From: JASLCR01 sp964384345
GTDB lineage: Bacteria; Patescibacteriota; Saccharimonadia; Saccharimonadales; Saccharimonadaceae
Length of the DNA: 14,078 nucleotides
Assembly (NCBI GenBank): GCA_964384345.1
Contig: CAYLKD010000016.1
Span: 1-14,078 of the forward strand
Direction of reading: 5' to 3'
Below are positions 5,163 through 12,374 of this stretch, piece by piece. Below the pieces are notes generated by a model. That model did no database searches. It was not told where the DNA came from and worked only from the letters and a program-made list of their open reading frames with translations. Position numbers and translations under genes: made by a program. Within the stretch, counting starts at the first letter, position 1; each line of letters starts with the position of its first letter.

Positions 5163-7397
5163 ATGAGTATATCTGCTAGAAAGCTCACCAGAGCAGTAAC
5201 ACATAGTTCTACTGGTGGTGTTCCCACGGGGTATAATTTTCAAAGTACTGCGATCTATGGTGGTGGCTTCCAAAATGCTGTTGCCATCAGTCCTTTTCTT
5301 GATAGCGATGGAAATCGTCCATATGTAATGGCTGCAGACATATCTAATGTTTTTTATAGTGTCGATAAGGCTCAAACATGGAAACCAGTTGGTGACCTAG
5401 GCGCACACAATGCAGCCGTCTTGTGGTCTGACGTTACGGCAGGAAAAGTTTATGTAGCTGGTGATGAAGGGTTATGGTTAAGCACTGATTTTGGAAAAAG
5501 TTGGTCATCGCAGTCATTACCTACGAACTACAACCAAGACAGTAATGGTAATTATCAAATAAATTCGAATGAACATCCGCGTTCCACCGGAAATATGATT
5601 CAGCAAGACAACACCGGGTCAACCAAGTATCTATGGGTAGCCACGGCTTCAAAAGGGGTACAGCGGCGGGATAATGGAAATTGGATAACATCTAACGCTC
5701 TCAACGGGTACCATCTGCGTAGTATAGCTTCAGATCCAAATAATCCTGATCTATTGTACGTCGCCGTCGCCAATGACAGTGATCCAGCTACTAGCGGTAT
5801 ATATCGGAGTATAAATGCTCGCGGTGCAATGACATTTACGAAGATGTCAAATTATCCGCCAACCGTCAACAATACGAATCAATATGTAGAAGAATTATTC
5901 TTTATTGACGATAACGGGACGTCACGTTTATATGTTGCAGGAAACAATGATGGTATTTTTTGCTACGCAGGAACAACATGGACTGCATTAAATAATGGCG
6001 TTGATACGGCAACAGGTACATCAGGGCCGAAATGGCTATCTATCACAGGTTACCGCGCAAGTAATGGGAGCATTATATTGTATGCTGGATCTGTTGACGC
6101 AGTCCAGGATACGGCCAATCCTAAACGATTACGCGTACTCATGCGTTCAGCCAATGGTGGTGGGAACTGGACGTATATTTCAACAGCTGCAAATGCATCG
6201 GTTAGTGCAACTGTCTATGATACATCACAAAATGCATGGTTTCCAGCAACCGGACATTACTTAAGCTTCGCCGGTAATTCACAGTGGTGTGGAGCAAGCC
6301 TGGCTGTAGACCCAGATAGAACTGACCAACTACTTGTAGCAGGACGTGCAGGAGCTTGGATGGGTACTCTAAACAGTGGATCCTGGACATGGCAACCTTC
6401 CATTAACGGTGTTATGGCTACAGTCAACAAAAGCGTTGTCACTGATCCGACAGTGGACGGAGGTGTAGCTTGGTCAAATGGAGACTTTACATTTTTTAGT
6501 TCGAAAAATCATGGTACTACCGTGTATGTTGATGCACCTGGATTTCCGTCTAATCCCACAGCTCCTGTTAAGGGTGATCGAGCCGCATTCGATAAGAACG
6601 GTGTAATATACGTGTCGACCAGTCCGCGTGGAAATGACAGTGGTTCGGATGCTGCAATTGCCAGTAATTCCAGCCCGTATTTTGCAGGCGGCACTTGGGT
6701 GGATGAGCAGTTACCTGCAGCAGTAGTTAATGACGCACCCGCTTTAGGGGTAGGCTTTAACAGTTCGAACACTCGAATACTATTAGCTGGCCTTAATAGT
6801 AATGGATTTTGGCGAAAATCAGGTGCAACTTGGTCGCAAATTACAAACGGACCGTTTACGGGAGCAGTCAACAATGGGTATTTTAGTTGGTACCTCGGCG
6901 GACCTCTAGTTTACGCAATGGATGATAGTAGTGGAGTGTGGCGATCGAATACAGCTGGATCACAAGGAAGTTGGGTTCAAATTCACGGTGCGCGCGCTAC
7001 ATATAACCCCAGTGAGACAATAGCGGTTGACCCTACTAATGCGAGTTATTTATATTTCTCAGCAAACGATAATCTGTATCGTATCACTAATGCCGATACC
7101 TCCACGAGTATAGCTGCATCAAATGTATCTATATTAACAGGAGTTCCACACGCAGCATCAATTGCGGTTAGTGCTGAAGGAAATCTCTTCGTACATGACG
7201 ATGGAGGTACTGGAAAACTCGGAAGACTTTGGCGAAGTTTAAATCCAAAATCCGCATTACCAACATTTAGTGTTGTTAGCGACAATTTTTATTACAACGC
7301 TTGTGGATCTATCAAATCATTAGCTGTAGCCAGTGATGGATACATATATACTGCAGACAGTGGCCGAGGCGCGACAGTGGGCGTACCCTACTACTAA
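5163..7397 (+). CDS. Asp-box (BNR) beta-propeller protein, GH74/sortilin-like fold
   Basis: The gene encodes 744 residues built of beta-rich repeats. Asp-box-like turns (S.D.G.(S/T)W) appear at 66-73 (SVDKAQTW) and 107-114 (STDFGKSW). Repeated strands of the type 'A.DP...(D/S).LYV' recur (ASDPNNPDLLYVA, AVDPDRTDQLLVA, AVDPTNASYLYFS), as do repeated 'GIYRS'/'GVWRS' strands. The opening YGGGF (32-36) followed by YVMAADISNVFYS resembles the first blade of GH74 xyloglucanase-type seven-bladed propellers, where the matching Asp is catalytic. The catalytic pair cannot be confirmed. Such propellers bind or cut glycans or act as surface scaffolds. Oddly, there is no signal peptide or membrane helix, and an in-frame TAG at 5115-5117 rules out an upstream extension. 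It is either cytoplasmic or exported by a non-Sec route. The fold call is good; an enzyme call is not justified. Confidence 0.75.
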   Translation: MSISARKLTRAVTHSSTGGVPTGYNFQSTAIYGGGFQNAVAISPFLDSDGNRPYVMAADISNVFYSVDKAQTWKPVGDLGAHNAAVLWSDVTAGKVYVAGDEGLWLSTDFGKSWSSQSLPTNYNQDSNGNYQINSNEHPRSTGNMIQQDNTGSTKYLWVATASKGVQRRDNGNWITSNALNGYHLRSIASDPNNPDLLYVAVANDSDPATSGIYRSINARGAMTFTKMSNYPPTVNNTNQYVEELFFIDDNGTSRLYVAGNNDGIFCYAGTTWTALNNGVDTATGTSGPKWLSITGYRASNGSIILYAGSVDAVQDTANPKRLRVLMRSANGGGNWTYISTAANASVSATVYDTSQNAWFPATGHYLSFAGNSQWCGASLAVDPDRTDQLLVAGRAGAWMGTLNSGSWTWQPSINGVMATVNKSVVTDPTVDGGVAWSNGDFTFFSSKNHGTTVYVDAPGFPSNPTAPVKGDRAAFDKNGVIYVSTSPRGNDSGSDAAIASNSSPYFAGGTWVDEQLPAAVVNDAPALGVGFNSSNTRILLAGLNSNGFWRKSGATWSQITNGPFTGAVNNGYFSWYLGGPLVYAMDDSSGVWRSNTAGSQGSWVQIHGARATYNPSETIAVDPTNASYLYFSANDNLYRITNADTSTSIAASNVSILTGVPHAASIAVSAEGNLFVHDDGGTGKLGRLWRSLNPKSALPTFSVVSDNFYYNACGSIKSLAVASDGYIYTADSGRGATVGVPYY

Positions 7398-7414
7398 GAA
7401 TTTAGTGATAGGTG

Positions 7415-7420
7415 CATAAT
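7415..7420 (+). promoter_or_regulatory. -10 element of the DUF1697 gene
   Basis: CATAAT starts 12 nt before the ATG at 7427, with no Shine-Dalgarno sequence in the short gap after the beta-propeller gene. The spacing matches the other leaderless-type genes here. The first base differs from TATAAT. Confidence 0.4.
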
Positions 7421-7426
7421 AAACCT

Positions 7427-7960
7427 ATGAAATATATCGCACTGCTACGAGGTATAAATGTTGGTGGTAACAATAAAGTGGCAATGCGTGATTTGAAACA
7501 ATGTTTTGAGCAGATAGGTTTTGCAAATGTAGTTACCTATATCAATTCGGGAAATGTCATTTTTGAATCCGAAAAAATTGATGCAACTAACTTAATTGCT
7601 AAGTGCGAAGTGGCAATAGAAAAACAATTTGGATTTCATGTTGTTTGCTCTGTCATTTCATCTCAGCAATTGCTAGAAGCGGTTAATCATGCACCAAAAT
7701 GGTGGAATACTGGTGATGCGAAACACAACGCAATTTTTGTCATTGCTCCAAAAAAAGCCGAAGATATCGTAACGGAAATAGGCGAGGCTAAGCCCGGATA
7801 TGAAAAAATAGCCGTCTATCATCCGATAATATTTTGGTCAGCACCTGTCGTGACGTTTAGTCGAACACGATATAGTAAAATTGTTGGTACTAAATCGTAT
7901 CAATCAGTGACGATCAGAAACGCCAATACAACACTCAAGCTCGCGGCTATGTGCGCATAA
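7427..7960 (+). CDS. DUF1697 family protein
   Basis: The gene encodes 177 residues. The start MKYIALLRGINVGGNNKV (1-18) and the block TYINSGNVIFES (37-48) are the hallmarks of DUF1697. The usual 'sRTRYSKI' segment is also present near residue 145. The family has no settled function; members are small cytoplasmic proteins found in many bacteria. I start it at ATG 7427 rather than the in-frame GTG at 7412, because the family motif begins right at this Met and a -10-like hexamer lies 12 nt upstream. The gap to the preceding gene is 29 nt, but it appears to have its own promoter. Confidence 0.9.
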   Translation: MKYIALLRGINVGGNNKVAMRDLKQCFEQIGFANVVTYINSGNVIFESEKIDATNLIAKCEVAIEKQFGFHVVCSVISSQQLLEAVNHAPKWWNTGDAKHNAIFVIAPKKAEDIVTEIGEAKPGYEKIAVYHPIIFWSAPVVTFSRTRYSKIVGTKSYQSVTIRNANTTLKLAAMCA

Positions 7961-7992
7961 TCTTTTCATTGCCGGATATGATATTGGATTCA

Positions 7993-8021
7993 TTGTCTTA
8001 TCACCCGGCTACCGCTATAAT
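7993..8021 (+). promoter_or_regulatory. sigma70-type promoter of the two-component pair
   Basis: TTGTCT (7993-7998), a 17-nt spacer and a perfect TATAAT (8016-8021) form the most complete -35/-10 pair in the window. Transcription would start near 8028, giving a leader of about 24 nt with the purine-rich site AAGAGGAA (8033-8040). That site lies 11 nt before the ATG at 8052, which is longer than usual. Confidence 0.65.
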
Positions 8022-8051
8022 CGAGCTAACATAAGAGGAATACACAAAAAA

Positions 8052-9740
8052 ATGCGTCGTCGCAAGCTCCATATTAATGTCAGTGCAATCGTTCTCATCA
8101 CTACAGCAGTCGCAATTTTTGGAACGGCATATATCGTTAGTTGGCGGGTTGGGCTAACGGCAGAGGAGAATGCAAAGGTCGCGGCTGGTGAGCGTTTGCA
8201 ACAGCTAGCGTACCAAATGTCAGATAAGGCCGATCGCGGTATTGATGAGCGTATGAGTGACGTTGCGTCGATTATTAACTCACCAGATTTAACTAAACCG
8301 ATCGTACCGACTAGTGCGAAGCAGGAAGTTGTTGACGTCAACAGTAAGCTATATCCGCAATATTCATTTGTTGGGATAGCCGACACTAGCGGTAAGGTAG
8401 TCGCATCAACAAACGGCTTATTACTCGGTAACAGTGTAGCCGCTAAAGATTGGTTTCAAGAAGCATTGAAGGCTAACCATGGGAGTCTAGTCACTGAAGA
8501 TGTGCATAAGGCGGCACTGCTAGCTAAGCTACTCCCAGCTAATCCTAATGGTGACCCACTACGATTTATTGATATTGCAGGTCCACTCTATGACACGAAC
8601 AATACTTTGCAGGGAGTCGTTGGCGTGCATCTAAGCTTTAACTGGATTGACTCAATCCGTAAAGAATTAATTTTACCAAACGAACAACGAGACAAAGTAG
8701 AAGTAACGCTGCTCGGAGCTGACAATAAAATCTTGCTTGATAATGACTCTAAAATTGTTGGTGAACCACTCCAGCTCGAAGCGGCGAAGCGAGCAAGCGC
8801 AAATGCAAACGGGTACACAATTGAATCATGGCCAGGCGAGACCACACAATATGTCACTGGGTATTACGGAAGTCAAGGCTATAACAATTACAAGGGGTTA
8901 GGCTGGAAGGTGCTAGTACGCCAACCGACAACCGTAGCGTTTGCCGCAGCTAAAAAAGAAGCAGACTCAATCCGTCACACCGGAATTATTTTGGGAACGA
9001 TCATGTCGGTAATTGGATTCATCGTCACCTGGATCGTACTCAATCGAGAACGTAAACTTGAAAAAGCGCAAGCGAATTTTGTATCACTTGCTTCCCATCA
9101 ACTACAAAGTCCTGCTACTGCGGTTAAGCAACAACTTGGTTTGATTGTTGAGGGCTACGCGAAGGAGCCAGCAGACGTTAAGCATTTTGCTGAAGCGGCT
9201 TACGAGAGCAACAATAAACAAATTGAAATCATCAATGACCTGCTCAATACGGCGCGGCTCGAGACTGGTACGATGAAACTGATTACGAGCAAGGTTGATA
9301 TAGTAAAGCTTATAAAAGGCGTCGTAGACGAGCAAAAAATATCGCTTAAAGAAGGGCAGCGCCTGGTATTTGATGAACCGGCTCAGCCCGTATACGGCAT
9401 ATTTGATGAAACAAAGATCATGATGTGTGTGACGAATCTCGTTAGTAATGCGATCAAATACACGCCAGAGTCGGGAGCGGTTCATATTGTCTTGGCTCAC
9501 ACTCCAAAAGTACTCAAAATTACTGTGAAAGATTCTGGTGTGGGTATCTCTTCAAAGGATCAGAAAAAATTATTTAAAAAGTTTGGTCGAGTCGAAAACC
9601 CACTTAGCGGCAAGGTTCAAGGAACCGGGTTAGGTCTTTTCCTTGTTAAGCAAATTATCGATTTGCACAAAGGAACAATTACGATACAGTCAGTAGTCAA
9701 TAAAGGCACATCATTTATAATTGAAATACCAAAGGAGTAG
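8052..9740 (+). CDS. membrane sensor histidine kinase with extracytoplasmic Cache-like domain
   Basis: The gene encodes 562 residues. Membrane helix 1 spans about 10-31. An extracytoplasmic sensor follows (about 35-305), with the double-Cache look: a long first helix, then YSFVGIADTSGKVVAST, AAKDWFQEALKAN, and FIDIAGPLYDTNNTLQGVVGVHL. Helix 2 is about 311-330. The HisKA domain has the H-box SLASHQLQSP with phospho-acceptor His349. The ATPase domain shows the N-box NLVSNAIKYTPESG, G1 VKDSGVGIS, F-box KKFGRV and G2 GTGLGLFLVKQII. All catalytic boxes are intact. Cache domains usually bind small metabolites; the ligand is unknown. The 'LASHQL' H-box is a form I associate with CPR kinases, although QSP replaces the commoner RTP. 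The response regulator follows after 5 nt. Confidence 0.95.
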   Translation: MRRRKLHINVSAIVLITTAVAIFGTAYIVSWRVGLTAEENAKVAAGERLQQLAYQMSDKADRGIDERMSDVASIINSPDLTKPIVPTSAKQEVVDVNSKLYPQYSFVGIADTSGKVVASTNGLLLGNSVAAKDWFQEALKANHGSLVTEDVHKAALLAKLLPANPNGDPLRFIDIAGPLYDTNNTLQGVVGVHLSFNWIDSIRKELILPNEQRDKVEVTLLGADNKILLDNDSKIVGEPLQLEAAKRASANANGYTIESWPGETTQYVTGYYGSQGYNNYKGLGWKVLVRQPTTVAFAAAKKEADSIRHTGIILGTIMSVIGFIVTWIVLNRERKLEKAQANFVSLASHQLQSPATAVKQQLGLIVEGYAKEPADVKHFAEAAYESNNKQIEIINDLLNTARLETGTMKLITSKVDIVKLIKGVVDEQKISLKEGQRLVFDEPAQPVYGIFDETKIMMCVTNLVSNAIKYTPESGAVHIVLAHTPKVLKITVKDSGVGISSKDQKKLFKKFGRVENPLSGKVQGTGLGLFLVKQIIDLHKGTITIQSVVNKGTSFIIEIPKE

Positions 9741-9745
9741 CAGAT

Positions 9746-10129
9746 ATGACGAAAATTTTATTTATTGAAGATAATCAACACTTGGTCGAAACGTATGACT
9801 TTTTGTTTACTCAACAAGGCTATCAGGTTTTGTGGGCGCATGACGGCCTCGAAGGACTAAATTTAGCAAACACCGAAAACCCCGATGTCATCATATTGGA
9901 CATGATGATGCCATTACTCAGTGGTATTGATTTTTTGAAACAGTACGACGTAAAAAATCTTCATCCGGATGCGAAAATTATTGCATTTAGTAACATGCAA
10001 ACGGATGAATATATTCATGAGGCTATACAGCTCGGTGTACTAAAATACGAGATTAAGTCGAATTTTTCACCAAAAAAACTCGTCGCGTTGGTGATGGATG
10101 TGCTCGGCGATACGTCAACGACGACATAA
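9746..10129 (+). CDS. receiver-only response regulator
   Basis: The gene encodes 127 residues, a lone CheY-like receiver. The acidic pair E8-D9, phospho-acceptor Asp52 (IILDMMMP), the switch Ser82 (IAFSNM) and Lys104 (YEIKSNFSP) are all in place. There is no DNA-binding or enzymatic output domain; the protein ends seven residues after the last receiver helix, with a Ser/Thr tail. It starts 5 nt after the kinase stop and has a Shine-Dalgarno site AAGGAG (9732-9737), 8 nt before the ATG, so it is the obvious partner of the kinase. It must act by binding another protein, or serve as a phosphate relay or sink. That target is not encoded in this window in any recognisable form. Confidence 0.95.
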   Translation: MTKILFIEDNQHLVETYDFLFTQQGYQVLWAHDGLEGLNLANTENPDVIILDMMMPLLSGIDFLKQYDVKNLHPDAKIIAFSNMQTDEYIHEAIQLGVLKYEIKSNFSPKKLVALVMDVLGDTSTTT

Positions 10130-10173
10130 TCTAAGCTCCTTTTTTATATCTAACACCTTGTATTTAATGGATA

Positions 10174-10182
10174 TGGTACAGT
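10174..10182 (+). promoter_or_regulatory. extended -10 promoter of the HAD gene
   Basis: TGG followed by TACAGT (10177-10182) is an extended -10 whose hexamer starts 12 nt before the ATG at 10189, again predicting a leaderless mRNA. TTGTAT (10158-10163) is only 13 nt upstream of the hexamer, too close for a normal -35. TACAGT is a weaker hexamer than the others. Confidence 0.4.
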
Positions 10183-10188
10183 AGCTGC

Positions 10189-10959
10189 ATGATAAATTTT
10201 GCTGTAAAAGGTGCGATTTTTGACCTTGATGATACATTACTTGATAATAAACCAGGCGTACCCGGCCAAGGACTACACGAGCGTTCACGGCTTGCAGCTG
10301 TGCACACCGTTGGCAAAAAACGAGGCATACCAGCGCTCGAAGTCTTGACGCCTCAGCAAAATCTAGATGCATTTTTAACTGCACCGGTTCACACACTCGA
10401 GTCCGCAGTCTGGAATGTACTTCTCATGACGGGAATTGCCGATAGTGAGGTAATAAACACTGATAATCCAGTGTTTCAAGAAATCGTCACTTTAAAAAAT
10501 GAATTACATAAAGATATTTTGCGAGAATTTGGTACTGAGGTACCGGGCGCGGTACGTTTTGTAAAAGCTTTAGCAGCAACAGGTCTAAACGATAAGTTGG
10601 CCATTGCTAGTTCGGCTGTTCGCCAAGACGTCGATATGTTTCTCGATATGACAGGCCTCAGAAGTTTCTTTGTCAGCAATCATATCAAAACAAAAGAAAC
10701 AACGACTCATCCCAAGCCAAATCCAGAAGTATTTACAGCAGCGTTGCTATCTCTGGGACTCAGCAAACAAGATGCCCGATCGGTCTGTGCCTTTGAAGAT
10801 GACCCACGCGGCATCATGTCAGCTAAAGCTGCGGGTTTGTATGTCTGCGCCATCACGACGCGGTATGATCGCCAAACTCTCAGCAAGCTTGACGTGGCAC
10901 CTGATCTCATTGCCGATAGCTACAAGGAATTTGCCGACTACTTTGGTCTTAGGTTGTAG
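10189..10959 (+). CDS. HAD-superfamily hydrolase
   Basis: The gene encodes 256 residues with all four HAD motifs. Motif I is FDLDDT with nucleophile Asp12 and acid/base Asp14, motif II is IASSA (Ser141/Ser142), motif III is Lys176 in HPKPNPEVF, and motif IV is AFEDDPRGIMSAKAAG (201-216). The helical cap lies between motif I and motif II (about 20-120), as in the subfamily I, beta-phosphoglucomutase/phosphoglycolate phosphatase-like group. It is expected to act on a small phosphorylated metabolite in the cytoplasm; the cap does not identify the substrate. The gene stands alone, converging on the small basic-protein gene with a 17-nt gap. Confidence 0.88.
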   Translation: MINFAVKGAIFDLDDTLLDNKPGVPGQGLHERSRLAAVHTVGKKRGIPALEVLTPQQNLDAFLTAPVHTLESAVWNVLLMTGIADSEVINTDNPVFQEIVTLKNELHKDILREFGTEVPGAVRFVKALAATGLNDKLAIASSAVRQDVDMFLDMTGLRSFFVSNHIKTKETTTHPKPNPEVFTAALLSLGLSKQDARSVCAFEDDPRGIMSAKAAGLYVCAITTRYDRQTLSKLDVAPDLIADSYKEFADYFGLRL

Positions 10960-10976
10960 CGCCAGAAAAACTTCGG

Positions 10977-11144
10977 TTAAGAATCCTTTGTAGTTTCAGA
11001 CTGCTTGGCTGTAGGCAGGATGACTTTGATAAATGAATCCGAAGTATCTGGAAATAGTGCCGCATCATTATGATAGCGATTGCGTTTTCGCCGTGCAACT
11101 CTGGAGCGAACCTTTTTTGATAAAACTTTTGTGTTATATTTCAC
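10977..11144 (-). CDS. small basic protein (55 residues), unrecognised
   Basis: This is an open frame from GTG 11144 to TAA at 10977. The N-terminal 24 residues are very basic (MKYNTKVLSKKVRSRVARRK, then RNRY), followed by a more ordinary segment HNDAALFPDTSDSFIKVILP and a polar tail. The basic stretch could bind nucleic acid. I do not recognise the family. Support comes from an uninterrupted frame filling the gap between two genes and a TATACT 13 nt before the GTG. Against it are the small size and the GTG start. Its promoter is back-to-back with that of the photolyase cluster, so a link to that cluster is possible but unproven. Confidence 0.45.
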   Translation of the reverse strand: MKYNTKVLSKKVRSRVARRKRNRYHNDAALFPDTSDSFIKVILPTAKQSETTKDS

Positions 11145-11151
11145 TCTTACT

Positions 11152-11166
11152 AGTATAGATTATACT
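11152..11166. promoter_or_regulatory. compact divergent promoter pair
   Basis: On the minus strand TATACT (11157-11152) lies 13 nt before GTG 11144. On the plus strand TATACT (11161-11166) lies 15 nt before ATG 11176, leaving a leader of about 3 nt. The two hexamers are 3 bp apart and the two start codons are separated by only 31 bp. Two polymerases could hardly bind at once. A GAGG at 11171-11174 is only 1 nt from the ATG, too close to act as a Shine-Dalgarno site. Confidence 0.45.
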
Positions 11167-11175
11167 TATAGAGGT

Positions 11176-12255
11176 ATGAAGACTAAATTCAACGATGCGG
11201 CATTGGCCGCTCTATCGGCAATCGATCCTGTAGATTACAGCACGAATCGGAATTTCATTGGAAAAGGCACCCGACTCTCGATGTATATTACTCGAGGCGT
11301 TTTAACATTGCCGCAAATAAAAAGCTACTTAGTCGATAGCTTTGAGCCTGATGAAATTTATTCATTGTTATTTGAGTTAGCCTGGCGAGAATACTGGCAG
11401 AGAGAATGGATAGTGCGTGGCGAGGCGATATTTGACGATCTCAAAAATCCACAAGAAAATGTAGAGTCTCATGACATGCCGAGCGCGGTTATCGATGCTG
11501 CAACTGGCATAACCGTAATTGACGAGGGAATCAAAGAGGTGTACGAAACGGGCTACCTACACAACCATATGCGCTTGTGGATCAGTGGGTTACTTTGTAA
11601 TATTGCCCACACATGGTGGCCACAGCCGGCCAAATGGATGTATTACTATCTTCTCGATGGCGACCCTGCGAGCAACTTTTTATCATGGCAGTGGGTTGCA
11701 GGCACGTTTTCCTCGAAGCGCTATTTGCCGGCTCAAGAAAATATAAATCACTATAGCCACACATCGCAGCAGCAAACTTTCCTCGACCGGAGTTACGATG
11801 AGCTAGCCGATATGGACACACCGACAGTTCTCCGTACGCGACGAGCTATTGAACTCATATGGGAACCACCAAAAACTGAAATACTTCGGCTTAACCCAGC
11901 GCTACCTACACTGTTATATCATTGCTTTTGGCTTAATGCACAGTGGCACAAAGATATGGAAGCAAATCGCGTGCTCGTACTTGAGCCAAGTTGGTTTACA
12001 AAGTTCCCAGTTTCACAGAACGTAACGCGATCCATACTCGATATAGCGAGTGAGATATCCGGTATGCAACTATTCGTTGGTGAATTTGATGAGCTTGCGT
12101 CGCAGCTAGGGGACGAGGCGCATTTTGTGTCTCACCCTTCGGTCGAACATTGGCGCGGGATAAAAGAAGCAATGCCGATGATGTTTCCAAATGTTCCGCT
12201 ACGATCCTACAATTCATTTATGAGTTTTTGGAAAAAATGCCAAAAAGAACTGTAG
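11176..12255 (+). CDS. photolyase/cryptochrome-like FAD-domain protein with C-terminal alpha/beta segment
   Basis: The gene encodes 359 residues. From the very N-terminus it matches the FAD-binding half of photolyases: NRNFIGKGTRLSMYITRG (24-41, with RLS), ELAWREYW (67-74), ETGYLHNHMRLW (124-135), LDGDPASN (160-167, with Asn167 in the place of the Asn that contacts flavin N5) and WQW (171-173). The usual N-terminal antenna domain is absent. After the FAD domain, residues 244-359 look like an alpha/beta segment (RVLVLEPSWF at 265-274, QLFVGEFDEL at 298-307, ending SFMSFWKK) that resembles part of a photolyase N-terminal domain placed at the C-terminus. I recall similar proteins in Bacteroidetes, often annotated only as 'FAD-binding domain-containing'. 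Likely role: DNA photorepair or light sensing. It overlaps the DUF2256 gene by 19 bp. I chose ATG 11176 because the family match starts there. Confidence 0.85.
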   Translation: MKTKFNDAALAALSAIDPVDYSTNRNFIGKGTRLSMYITRGVLTLPQIKSYLVDSFEPDEIYSLLFELAWREYWQREWIVRGEAIFDDLKNPQENVESHDMPSAVIDAATGITVIDEGIKEVYETGYLHNHMRLWISGLLCNIAHTWWPQPAKWMYYYLLDGDPASNFLSWQWVAGTFSSKRYLPAQENINHYSHTSQQQTFLDRSYDELADMDTPTVLRTRRAIELIWEPPKTEILRLNPALPTLLYHCFWLNAQWHKDMEANRVLVLEPSWFTKFPVSQNVTRSILDIASEISGMQLFVGEFDELASQLGDEAHFVSHPSVEHWRGIKEAMPMMFPNVPLRSYNSFMSFWKKCQKEL

Positions 12256-12374
12256 AAACTAAGCTATGCAAACGATGCGGTAGATCGTTTACCAATCGAG
12301 CAAAATGGCAAAAGCGCAATTTGTGGGATCAGGTCATATATTGTTCGAAAAAATGCAGGAATGGAAAGACTTAA
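12237..12374 (+). CDS. DUF2256 zinc-ribbon protein
   Basis: The gene encodes 45 residues. Four cysteines form a C-x2-C-x21-C-x3-C pattern (C11, C14, C36, C40), with the typical FTNRAKWQKR and W-DQVIYCSKKCR segments of DUF2256. These tiny proteins are predicted to bind zinc and often lie beside, or are fused to, cryptochrome/photolyase genes. Their role is unknown. The gene overlaps the upstream photolyase-like gene by 19 bp and the downstream one by 14 bp, each in a different frame, so the three are translated as a coupled set. The start ATG 12237 is the only one that gives a standard DUF2256 N-terminus; further upstream this frame only shadows the preceding gene. Confidence 0.9.
   Translation: MPKRTVETKLCKRCGRSFTNRAKWQKRNLWDQVIYCSKKCRNGKT

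Noticed and set aside
10131..10146. T-run after the response regulator as an intrinsic terminator
   Set aside because: TTTTTT is present at 10140-10145, but no stable stem could be found directly before it.
11080..11175. Upstream extension of the FAD-domain photolyase-like gene to 11080
   Set aside because: The added 32 residues do not match the family, and they cover the likely divergent promoter and the opposite-strand small gene.
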